In this document: positions 49,999 through 57,849 of the stretch, in pieces
How the letters are laid out: every line of letters begins with the position of its first letter
Position numbering within the stretch: the first letter of the stretch is position 1
Translations under genes and position numbers: made by a program
Notes under the pieces: model-generated
What the model was told of the DNA's origin: nothing
What the model saw: only the letters and a program-made list of their open reading frames with translations
Databases searched by the model: none
Assembly: GCA_020636275.1 (NCBI GenBank)
Contig: JACJYD010000001.1
Coordinates: 930,001 to 994,000, forward strand
Length of the DNA stretch: 64,000 nt
Direction: 5' to 3'
Origin: Lewinellaceae bacterium
GTDB taxonomy: Bacteria > Bacteroidota > Bacteroidia > Chitinophagales > Saprospiraceae

Positions 49999-51711
49999 AT
50001 GCTCCAAAAATATTCCTTCGCGATTTTTATCCTTCTCTTCCTTTCCGCCCCTGCCTTCTCCCAAAACCTCATCCCCGATCCCGGGTTTGAGATCTGGGAC
50101 GGAACAGTAGGCTCTCCCCCTCAAACCTTGTCGCCCCTGACCTATTGGTATAACGCCAACGGAACGGCCGATCATCACCACCAGCTCAACCCGCCGGGCA
50201 ACAACCTGACCAGCTTGGAACCGTGTCCGACCGGGAGCGGGCAAACGCAATGCGGTTTCCCGTATGAAGGCATGGGCGTGCTGGGCTGTTGGAAAGGAAA
50301 TGGATCGGGCGGTAGCCGGGAGTGGGGCGGGGTACAGCTGACCGAACCCATGGTGGCCGGAGGCTGCTATGAGGTCTCTTTCTGGATACAAAACAAGGAG
50401 GATCACCCCAATTATTTGATGGAGACCAACCAGTGGGGCATCTTTTTTTCGCAGACCCAACTTCCTGTCTTTACCGCCAATCTGGCCAATTATGACAACA
50501 TGACCGATCAGTGGTTGGCCTGCGAAGAGGTCGTTTCGGGCAGCGAATGGCAGCAGTTTACTTTTGACTATACCGCCAGCGAGGATTTCAAATATGCCTA
50601 TGTCGGCTACATGGGCAATGTGGCGAACTCGACGTATACGGCTTGGTCCAACGATTTTTTGATCGGGTTTTACGTGTGGTTCGACGAGATCGTCGTCAAG
50701 CGCATCGACCCCCAACTGACATTGACGGATGATGTGACCATCTGTGTGGGCGACAGCGTGCTGCTGACCGCGGGTTCCAATTTCCCGGTGAGCTGGAACG
50801 ATGGCATGAGCTACGATACGGCGATGTGGGTGCAACCCCAGCAAACGACGACCTACTATGTGCATACGCTCGACAGCACCGCTTGTACGGCGATCGATTC
50901 GGTGACGGTCACCGTGATCGACAATACCCAACTGGCTCTGGAAGCCGATGTGCAGGAAGGCTGCTTGCCCCTGGAGGTGCAGTTCACGGATCTGAGCCCG
51001 GTGCCGGGGATGACCTATATCTGGGATTTTGGAGATGGACAGACGGGTAACGATCTTTTATCCACAGCCCACATTTATGAAGGGGAAGGCAGCTATTCCG
51101 TCAGCCTCACCGTGGAGTATTTTGAAAATTGCGAGGCTACTGCTGTTTTGGAAAATGGAATACAGGTGAATGCCTACCCGGAAGCAGGGTTTGTTTGGTC
51201 GCCTGCACAGCCCTCCAATTTGGAGCCCGAGGTGCAATTCCAGAACACGTCTTCGGAAAATGCCCTGGAGTGGTTTTGGGATTTTGGCAATGGGGCAAGC
51301 AGTATCTTCGAAAATCCGTTATTTAAGTTCTCCATTCCGGGTATCTACGAAGTGAGCCTGGTGGCCTCCACCGCTGCGGGATGCAAGGATACGCTGGTTC
51401 AATCGCTATTGGTCGACAACCAGGTGCGATTCTATGTGCCCAACATTTTCTCTCCAAATGCCGACGGGATCAACGATGTGTTCGAGGTGCATTCGGTGGG
51501 GCTGATCGAAGCGTATCAGCTCACCATTTTCGACCGATGGGGAGGCATGGTGTTTCAATCTGCGGATGTAAATGACGTCTGGGACGGAACCTTCCGGGGG
51601 AAATTCTGTCCCGTGGGTTCGTATGCCTACTTGATCGAGTATGTAGTCCCATCCTTTCCCGATCCGCCGCAGCGGAAGGTGTTGACGGGGGATGTATCGA
51701 TCGTGCGTTAA
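49999..51711 (+). CDS. Secreted PKD-domain protein with T9SS type B (CHU_C-like) sorting domain
   Basis: A 570-residue exported protein, signal peptide to SAPAFSQ. Residues ~22-235 (NLIPDPGFEIWDGTVG, YEGMGVLGCWKGNG, CYEVSFWIQNKED) form a jelly-roll-like domain found in surface proteins. Next is an Ig-like strand set (ITICVGDSVLLTAG-like; here VTICVGDSVLLTAG), then two PKD domains (YIWDFGDGQTG...YSVSLTVEYFENC; WFWDFGNGASS...YEVSLVASTAAGC). The C-terminal ~85 residues (VPNIFSPNADGINDVFEV, FDRWGGMVFQ, GSYAYLIEY) are the gliding-motility-associated type B T9SS signal. Probably a surface adhesin. Confidence 0.88.
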   Translation: MLQKYSFAIFILLFLSAPAFSQNLIPDPGFEIWDGTVGSPPQTLSPLTYWYNANGTADHHHQLNPPGNNLTSLEPCPTGSGQTQCGFPYEGMGVLGCWKGNGSGGSREWGGVQLTEPMVAGGCYEVSFWIQNKEDHPNYLMETNQWGIFFSQTQLPVFTANLANYDNMTDQWLACEEVVSGSEWQQFTFDYTASEDFKYAYVGYMGNVANSTYTAWSNDFLIGFYVWFDEIVVKRIDPQLTLTDDVTICVGDSVLLTAGSNFPVSWNDGMSYDTAMWVQPQQTTTYYVHTLDSTACTAIDSVTVTVIDNTQLALEADVQEGCLPLEVQFTDLSPVPGMTYIWDFGDGQTGNDLLSTAHIYEGEGSYSVSLTVEYFENCEATAVLENGIQVNAYPEAGFVWSPAQPSNLEPEVQFQNTSSENALEWFWDFGNGASSIFENPLFKFSIPGIYEVSLVASTAAGCKDTLVQSLLVDNQVRFYVPNIFSPNADGINDVFEVHSVGLIEAYQLTIFDRWGGMVFQSADVNDVWDGTFRGKFCPVGSYAYLIEYVVPSFPDPPQRKVLTGDVSIVR

Positions 51712-51717
51712 ACTTCT

Positions 51718-52083
51718 TCACCAGGTCTTTTCAAAATCACTCGGTTCGAACGGCCTGTCCGTTTCATGCCAGGTGCTTTTTTTTGTAGGGCGAAGTTGCA
51801 AGGGATCCTTTTTTCCGAATAACCTGGAGAAAAAAGCCAGAGGCGTCAAGAACAGAAAAAAGATCGCGGTCAGTAGAATATTCGGTGCGATCAGGCTCAG
51901 GAGTTGACTCAAGCCCGACCAGGTCTGCTCTATTTTCCTGCTTAGAAAGGGTGAGAACAGGCTGATCAAAACGACTGCCAGTGCTGTTCCAATTGCCCAT
52001 TTCCATTCAAAAAGAAAAAAACAGGCAAGGAATCCCAGCGAAATGGTCAGGGTCGTTTTGGTTGGTTTGTGGAAGATTTTCAT
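51718..52083 (-). CDS. SxtJ-like small membrane protein
   Basis: A 121-residue protein from the ATG at 52083 (MKIFHKPTKTTLTISLGF) with three to four membrane helices and a basic polar tail (KKDPLQLRPTKKSTWHETDRPFEPSDFEKTW). The tail with W.....R....DFEK(T/Q)W is characteristic of the SxtJ family, named from the saxitoxin cluster. It starts 4 bases after the stop of the DUF5989-like gene and is last in the SGNH-carbamoyltransferase-DUF5989-SxtJ run. Biochemical role unknown. Confidence 0.75.
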   Translation of the reverse strand: MKIFHKPTKTTLTISLGFLACFFLFEWKWAIGTALAVVLISLFSPFLSRKIEQTWSGLSQLLSLIAPNILLTAIFFLFLTPLAFFSRLFGKKDPLQLRPTKKSTWHETDRPFEPSDFEKTW

Positions 52084-52087
52084 GCGA

Positions 52088-52237
52088 TTAAAAAAGGGTA
52101 TAAATAAATGGCGCCAACGCACTGCCTCCTCCGAAAACGATAATAATGGCCAACAGGAGCAGCACGATGATCACCGGCGCCAGCCAGTATTTTTTGCGTT
52201 CCAGCATGAAAAGCCAGAGGTCTTTCAGGAAATCCAT
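52088..52237 (-). CDS. DUF5989 / SxtK-like 49-residue membrane peptide
   Basis: A very small gene: ATG at 52237, TAA at 52090-52088, 49 residues. It begins MDFLKDLWLFMLERKKYWL, then one membrane helix APVIIVLLLLAIIIVFGGG, then SALAPFIYTLF. This matches the DUF5989 family that regularly stands between carbamoyltransferase and SxtJ genes; SxtK of the saxitoxin cluster is a similar short peptide. It is co-directional with both, 4 bases from the SxtJ start. Conserved position is the best evidence that it is translated. Confidence 0.75.
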   Translation of the reverse strand: MDFLKDLWLFMLERKKYWLAPVIIVLLLLAIIIVFGGGSALAPFIYTLF

Positions 52238-52276
52238 AATTAATTTTTAAAGATGGAAGTTAGACTAATTTTTTAA

Positions 52277-52371
52277 CCGCTAAGGCGCTAAGGACGCAAA
52301 GAAATTCCGCCTTTGCAATGACCTTTTGTATTAAAAAACAGGCCTTCTTTGCGCTCTTAGCGCCTTAGCGG
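52277..52371. repeat. Inverted CGCTAAGGCGCTAAGGACGC repeat overlapping the carbamoyltransferase end
   Basis: CCGCTAAGGCGCTAAGGACG... (52277-52303) and its near-complement (52345-52371; one extra difference in AAGAGCGC). On the minus strand the right arm supplies the codons PLRR and the TAA stop of the carbamoyltransferase (stop at 52357-52359). Confidence 0.85.
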
Positions 52372-54174
52372 ATAATATTTTTCAAAAACAAAATCTCCGA
52401 TCACCAGCAAGTCCATTTCCGTGTTTTCATAGCATTGATATGCCTCTAAAGGAGTACAGACGATGGGTTCGCCCCGCACATTGAAACTCGTATTGACCAG
52501 TAACCCATACCCGGTCTGCTGCTGGAAGGTATGGATCAATCTCCAAAAACGGGGATTGACCGCTCTGCTAACCGTCTGTACCCGGGCCGAAAAATCGACG
52601 TGGGTGACGGCGGGAATGTCGCTTCGCTCCCGGTACAACTGGTCCCATAACGAAAGATCGTGGTAATTGCCCGGCAAGGGTTTACGGCGGGATCCCTTTA
52701 TCGGTGCGACCAGGAGCATGTATGGAGAGGGGGCGTCCAGCTCGAAAAAGTCCTGCGCATGTTCCTCCAATACCGCCGGAGCAAAGGGCCGGAATCCCTC
52801 CCTGTTCTTGATCTTCAGGTTGAGTTTTTTCTGCATCTCCGGATGCCGGGCATCGCCCAGGATGCTCCGGTTGCCCAATGCCCGTGGACCGAACTCCATG
52901 CGGCCCTGAAACCAGCCCACTACCTGTCCCTCCGCAATTCGGGCGGCGACGAAGGAACAAAGGGCCTCTTCGTCATCGAATTTGCGGGCTTGTCCCCCCA
53001 CCTGGCAGATCAGCTCCTCGATCGCCTCCTCCTGGAATGCCGGACCGAGGTAAACGCTGGGCATAGCGCCGGAAGCGAGGCGAGGTTCCAGGAAATACAG
53101 GTGGTGCGCAGCCAGCGCCGCGCCCGGCGCTCCGCCTGCATCGCCTGCGGCAGGTTGGATGTAAAGATCGTCGAACAGCCCCGACCGCAGCAGTTTCCCG
53201 TTGGCCACGCAGTTCAGGGCGACGCCCCCGGCCAGGCAGAGTTTGGAGCAGCCTGTGATCCGTTTGGCCTCCCGGGCCATTTTGAATACGATCTCTTCAG
53301 TGATACGCTGGATCGCCAACGCCAGATTGCAATGATGGGAAAGAATATCCGAATCGCGCTTCCGGCGGGGAAAGCCAAAAAGGGCTTTCCAGCGACGGTC
53401 CGGGACCATGCGCAAGCCCGTGGCATATCGGAAATAGCGCTGGTTGAGCCAGATGGAGCCGTCTTCCTTGATGTCGACAAGGCGCCGGCGGATCAGTTGT
53501 TCGAACCGGGCGGTTTCCTCCGCGTCCGGATTTCCATAAGGCGCCAGTCCCATCAGTTTATACTCTCCGGAATTGACCGTGAAGCCCAGGTAATAGGTGA
53601 ACGCCGAGTACAACAGTCCCACCGAGTGCGGGAATTTCATTTCGCGCAGCATCCTGATCTCCGGCCCTTTTCCCATGCCGATGGAAGCCGTGCTCCACTC
53701 GCCGACCCCGTCGATCGTGAGAATGGCGGCTTCTTCGAAGGTCGAGCAATAGAAGGCGCTGGCGGCATGGGAGAGGTGGTGTTCCGAAAAAAGGAGCCGG
53801 AGCTTCTTCTTGTCATAGGACCCGATCTCCTTCAGTCCGTCGTAGATCTGCTTTTTGAGCAGCAACTTTTCCCGCAACCACACCGGAATGGCTTTCAGGA
53901 AGGAGAGAAGCCCTCTGGGGGCGAAGGCGTAGTAAGTTTCGAGCAGCCGTTCGAACTTGAGCAAGGGCTTGTCGTAAAAAACAACGGCGTCGAGCTCATC
54001 CAGGCTCAGTCCGGCAAACTCCAGACAATACCGGATCGACTGGGTGGGAAAAATTGCGGTGTGCTTTACCCGTGTAAAACGCTCCTCCTGCGCCGCAGCT
54101 ACGACGATCCCGTCGATCACCAGGGCGGCGGCTGAATCGTGATAGAAAGCGGATATGCCGAGGATCTTTTTCAT
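52357..54174 (-). CDS. O-carbamoyltransferase (NodU/CmcH/SxtI family)
   Basis: Transfers the carbamoyl group of carbamoyl phosphate to a hydroxyl group through carbamoyl-AMP. It is 605 residues from the ATG at 54174 (MKKILGISAFYHDSAAALV, the family opening). The N-terminal Kae1-like domain includes EERFTRVKHTAIFP, FSEHHLSHAASAFY with the metal-binding histidines, and TIDGVGEWST. The C-terminal domain has GWFQGRMEFGPRALGNRSILGDAR and LLVNTSFNVRGEPIVCTPLEAYQ. The start overlaps the SGNH gene by ATGA. The acceptor is unknown; a surface glycan or secondary metabolite is likely. Confidence 0.9.
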   Translation of the reverse strand: MKKILGISAFYHDSAAALVIDGIVVAAAQEERFTRVKHTAIFPTQSIRYCLEFAGLSLDELDAVVFYDKPLLKFERLLETYYAFAPRGLLSFLKAIPVWLREKLLLKKQIYDGLKEIGSYDKKKLRLLFSEHHLSHAASAFYCSTFEEAAILTIDGVGEWSTASIGMGKGPEIRMLREMKFPHSVGLLYSAFTYYLGFTVNSGEYKLMGLAPYGNPDAEETARFEQLIRRRLVDIKEDGSIWLNQRYFRYATGLRMVPDRRWKALFGFPRRKRDSDILSHHCNLALAIQRITEEIVFKMAREAKRITGCSKLCLAGGVALNCVANGKLLRSGLFDDLYIQPAAGDAGGAPGAALAAHHLYFLEPRLASGAMPSVYLGPAFQEEAIEELICQVGGQARKFDDEEALCSFVAARIAEGQVVGWFQGRMEFGPRALGNRSILGDARHPEMQKKLNLKIKNREGFRPFAPAVLEEHAQDFFELDAPSPYMLLVAPIKGSRRKPLPGNYHDLSLWDQLYRERSDIPAVTHVDFSARVQTVSRAVNPRFWRLIHTFQQQTGYGLLVNTSFNVRGEPIVCTPLEAYQCYENTEMDLLVIGDFVFEKYYPLRR

Positions 54175-55181
54175 GGGAAAAGATACGCCTCCATTTTCGC
54201 TGCCCACAACCCGTGGGCCTTGGCATTCGGATGGCTGTCGTACGGTAAATTGAGCAGGCTTTCATCCGAATAATCGAGGGTCAGGTCGAGGAAGGGGATC
54301 GACTTTTGACGACAAAACCGGCGCAAATGGTGGTCGGCATTTTCTTCCAGAATGGCGACGGTAAAAGGGATCGACTCCTGCTGGCAACGTTCGGCAATAG
54401 CTGAAAGGGCCGCCTCGGTCACTTTTTCCGCCCGCATTTTTGAAGAGCAGACCCGGGTGTAAAGGAATTCCAGCTGGTTGACCAGGGCGGAATAGGAACG
54501 CAAGGAGGCGAGCAGGTTTCTGGCTTCCGGCCGGGAATGCTGAATGGTCAAATTTCCTTGTTGGTCAATTTTTCCATACGGAAAATAAGCTTCCAGTGGC
54601 AATTTAGGCAGTTCATCGGAGTTGCTGCCGACCCGACTTTCCCGGGCCAGGAGTTGCTGGAACGAACGGCCCAGGATATTGCGATCCTCGTGAAGGCTGA
54701 TGTAGTGATAAATGAGCCGGGCAGGACGCACCCCGGATTTCAGCAACCAGTCGAGGAGGAGCAGGGTTTGCAGGGTGCCGTGGGCGGGCACGGCGGCATT
54801 GACGATGGTATGGTCCGGAAACAGGGCCTGTAGACGAAAAGGGTAGGTCAGGCTGTCGTCGACACCCATGCCGTAGGTGAAGGAACAGCCGGTCAGCAGG
54901 ATCAGGCTGTCGGAGGAGGCGAGCGGACGGCCGGTAGTCCGGACGGTCCCCCAGCCGCAATCCAAATGCGTGGCCGAGTACCGGAGGTTTTCGTTGATGA
55001 CGACGGAAAACGCGCCGGGGTTGAGCTCAAATCCCATCTCCTCGCTGGGACGCAGGCAGTTCGTCGGACTGGAAACCACGGTGTAGGGATGCAAGCCGGT
55101 GAAGCCGAGCAGCCGGAGTCCCAGTTCGGCAAAAACCAGGACCATCAACAGGTTGATCAGTATGATTTTGAGGGCTTTCAT
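54171..55181 (-). CDS. Membrane-anchored SGNH/GDSL-like hydrolase
   Basis: A 336-residue protein from the ATG at 55181 (MKALKIILINLLMVLVFAELGLRLLGF), an N-terminal anchor with a periplasmic catalytic domain. SGNH blocks: GCSFTYGMGVDDSLTYPF (block I, Ser), NAAVPAHGTLQTLLLLD (Gly block), YISLHEDRNILG, and the C-terminal DSHPNAKAHGLWA with the Asp-x-x-His-type block V. Proteins of this kind next to carbamoyltransferases often modify or de-esterify the same acceptor. A TACCTTTG box only 11 bases upstream supports the inner ATG and a near-leaderless transcript. Confidence 0.78.
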   Translation of the reverse strand: MKALKIILINLLMVLVFAELGLRLLGFTGLHPYTVVSSPTNCLRPSEEMGFELNPGAFSVVINENLRYSATHLDCGWGTVRTTGRPLASSDSLILLTGCSFTYGMGVDDSLTYPFRLQALFPDHTIVNAAVPAHGTLQTLLLLDWLLKSGVRPARLIYHYISLHEDRNILGRSFQQLLARESRVGSNSDELPKLPLEAYFPYGKIDQQGNLTIQHSRPEARNLLASLRSYSALVNQLEFLYTRVCSSKMRAEKVTEAALSAIAERCQQESIPFTVAILEENADHHLRRFCRQKSIPFLDLTLDYSDESLLNLPYDSHPNAKAHGLWAAKMEAYLFP

Positions 55182-55191
55182 TCCAATCATT

Positions 55192-55199
55192 CAAAGGTA
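55192..55199 (-). promoter_or_regulatory. -7 promoter box of the SGNH-carbamoyltransferase operon
   Basis: TACCTTTG on the minus strand, full TAnnTTTG match. Transcription would begin near 55186, which excludes the ATG at 55190 as start and fits the ATG at 55181. Confidence 0.5.
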
Positions 55200-55251
55200 G
55201 GCAAAACATGCTGGAGAGATGGCTGTTTGCTTAGTAGAAAATCCGCCATCC

Positions 55252-57801
55252 ATGAGCACGCAAATCGCCAAATCGTTCCGGGAATTAGTTGAACTGAACT
55301 TCCAACTCTACAACAGCCTTTTTCTCACGCTGCCCCTCGACGCGGTGCAAAAGACCGGCAACCTCATTCCCCTCTTGCAGGAAGCCTGTGAAAAGGGCTT
55401 CGAAAGTGGGAAAGACCCTGCCGCCATCATCGATCAATTCTTCGCCAAGCACAAACCGGATTTCACGGAGCGGGAACAGATCGACTTCCTGTTCAAGGTC
55501 ATCCAATACGTCGAACGGCAGGTCGTTCTGATCGACGCTTTGGAAGATGCTGCGTACGACAAAATCCACCGCATCGGCGGAACAGATTCCTGGGATCAAC
55601 TGGCGGAGAAAGCCGAAGCGGAAAACCTGGAAAAGGAATTGGAGAGCGCCCTGACCAATTTCGGCATCCGCGTGGTGCTCACGGCTCACCCCACCCAGTT
55701 TTATCCGGGACAAGTACTGGCGATCATTTCCGACCTGACAGATGCGATCGCCCAAAACCAGACGGCATACGTGCGCGACCTGCTGCAGCAATTGGGTAAA
55801 ACGCCCTTTTTTAGAAAGGAAAAACCCACCCCCTACGACGAAGCCGTCAGCCTCAACTGGTACCTGGGGCATATTTTTTATCCGGCGGTAGGGAAATTGG
55901 TCGATCGCATCGGGGAGCGATTTCCGGAAGCGGTTCAGGCCAACAGCGAACTCATCTCCATCGGTTTTTGGCCGGGTGGCGACCGCGATGGCAACCCCTT
56001 CGTCACCATTGATACCACGAGGAGGGTGGCCACTTTGCTGCGCACCACGCTTATTTCCTGTTATTACCGCGATATGAAGGAACTCAAGCGCAGGCTGAGC
56101 TATGCGGGGGTTTATGAAAAACTGGAGCAGCTGGACCGGATGATCGAGACAGAAATGCGGGGAGGCGGAAAGGTCGACCTGGCCTTTTTGAAGGACTCCC
56201 TTCGGGAAATCGAGGAGTTGCTCATCCACGAACACCAGGAGCTATTCCTCGACCGTTTGCGGTCTTTTCGAAGAAAACTCGAGCTGTTCGGCCTGTATTT
56301 GGCCAGCCTCGATATCCGGCAGGACAGCCGGGTGATCGCCAAAACCCTTCAGGCTATTATGGAAGCCTATCCGGCGATCTTCCCCGCCGATCTGTTCGAT
56401 CTGCCGGAAGAAACGCAACTCGAACATTTGTTCCGCGCAAAAGGAGCGGTTGACCCAGGGCGCTTTGCCGATCCGGTCATCAGGGATACGCTGGAGTCCT
56501 TCTCCGCCATCCGGGATATTCAACGGGAAAATGGAGAGAAAGGCGCGCACCGGTATATCATTTCCAACTGCCGGGGCACGGTGGATATCGCCCGGGTGAT
56601 GAGCCTGTTCCGGCTCTGTGGCTGGGGAGAAGGTCCATTGACCGTGGACATTGTTCCGCTTTTTGAATCGGTAAACGACCTTGCCCATGCCGGCGCATCC
56701 ATGCGAAAGATCTACGAGCAGCCCCGCTATCGTGCCCATCTGGAAAATCGCCTCCATCGACAGACCATCATGCTGGGGTTTTCCGACGGCACTAAAGACG
56801 GGGGTTACCTCATGGCGAACTGGGCTATTTTTAAGGCGAAAGAAGATATAACCGCTTCTTCCCGCGATCTGGGAATTGAGGTGGTCTTTTTTGATGGCAG
56901 GGGTGGTCCGCCGGCCCGGGGTGGCGGCAATACGCATCAGTTTTATGCCTCCCTGGGCAACGAGATCGAGAGCCACCAGATCCAGATGACCGTGCAGGGC
57001 CAGACGATCAGTTCGCTCTACGGGATCGTGGAGTCGGCGGTGCACAACCTGGAAAACCTGCTCACCGCCGGCCTGCAGAATATCTTGAACCTCAATCCGG
57101 GCCGCAATCTCACCGATGGGCAGCGCGACCTCATTGAGATCCTGGCTGCCGACAGCTATCGAAAGTACGAGGCATTCAAGAACCATCCCTTATTCGTGCC
57201 CTATCTGGAGGAGCGCAGCACGATCAAATACTACGGCATGGCCAATATCGGCAGCCGGCCGGTGAAACGCTCCAAGAGCGAAGGACTCCGCTTCGAAGAC
57301 CTGCGAGCCATCCCTTTCGTAGGTGCGTGGAGCCAGCTAAAACAGAACGTGCCGGGTTTTTACGGATTGGGTTCCTCCCTGAAAAACCAGGAACAGGAAG
57401 GCAATTGGGATGCTTGTGTTCGTCTCTACCAGGAGTCCCGGTTTTTCCGGACCCTCATCGCCAACAGCATGCAAAGCATGAGCAAGACCTTTTTCCCCCT
57501 CACCCGCTACATGGAGAATGACGAGCGCTTTGGGGAATTTTGGAAAATGATCTACAACGAGTTTGAATTGAGCAGGGAAATGGTCCTGAAAATTTCGGGC
57601 CAGCGCATGTTGCTGGAAGACCATCCCCGCAGCCGCATGAGCATTCAGTTGCGGGAAAGGGTGGTATTGCCCCTGCTGACGATCCAGCAATACGCTCAAA
57701 TGCGGATCGGCGCTGCCGGTGCGGAACTCGAGCCGGTCTATGAAAAAATGGTGATGCGCTCCCTGTTCGGCAATATCAATGCCAGCCGGAACTCCATTTA
57801 G
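55252..57801 (+). CDS. ppc: Phosphoenolpyruvate carboxylase
   Basis: Carboxylates PEP with bicarbonate to oxaloacetate, refilling the TCA cycle. It is 849 residues from the ATG at 55252 (MSTQIAKSFRELVELNF); an upstream ATG at 55219 is also in frame but adds a stretch without family resemblance. Catalytic marks: H146 in VVLTAHPTQF, SIGFWPGGDRDGNPFV, LGFSDGTKDGGYLMANW, and the glycine-rich loop FFDGRGGPPARGGGNTHQF. The C-terminus is shorter and less conserved than the QNTG ending of enterobacterial PEPC (here NINASRNSI), common in Bacteroidota-type enzymes. Confidence 0.93.
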   Translation: MSTQIAKSFRELVELNFQLYNSLFLTLPLDAVQKTGNLIPLLQEACEKGFESGKDPAAIIDQFFAKHKPDFTEREQIDFLFKVIQYVERQVVLIDALEDAAYDKIHRIGGTDSWDQLAEKAEAENLEKELESALTNFGIRVVLTAHPTQFYPGQVLAIISDLTDAIAQNQTAYVRDLLQQLGKTPFFRKEKPTPYDEAVSLNWYLGHIFYPAVGKLVDRIGERFPEAVQANSELISIGFWPGGDRDGNPFVTIDTTRRVATLLRTTLISCYYRDMKELKRRLSYAGVYEKLEQLDRMIETEMRGGGKVDLAFLKDSLREIEELLIHEHQELFLDRLRSFRRKLELFGLYLASLDIRQDSRVIAKTLQAIMEAYPAIFPADLFDLPEETQLEHLFRAKGAVDPGRFADPVIRDTLESFSAIRDIQRENGEKGAHRYIISNCRGTVDIARVMSLFRLCGWGEGPLTVDIVPLFESVNDLAHAGASMRKIYEQPRYRAHLENRLHRQTIMLGFSDGTKDGGYLMANWAIFKAKEDITASSRDLGIEVVFFDGRGGPPARGGGNTHQFYASLGNEIESHQIQMTVQGQTISSLYGIVESAVHNLENLLTAGLQNILNLNPGRNLTDGQRDLIEILAADSYRKYEAFKNHPLFVPYLEERSTIKYYGMANIGSRPVKRSKSEGLRFEDLRAIPFVGAWSQLKQNVPGFYGLGSSLKNQEQEGNWDACVRLYQESRFFRTLIANSMQSMSKTFFPLTRYMENDERFGEFWKMIYNEFELSREMVLKISGQRMLLEDHPRSRMSIQLRERVVLPLLTIQQYAQMRIGAAGAELEPVYEKMVMRSLFGNINASRNSI

Positions 57802-57849
57802 CAGGCGTCTGCAAATAACGCCGGATGAAGGGTCGGTTGGCCGATGGTC

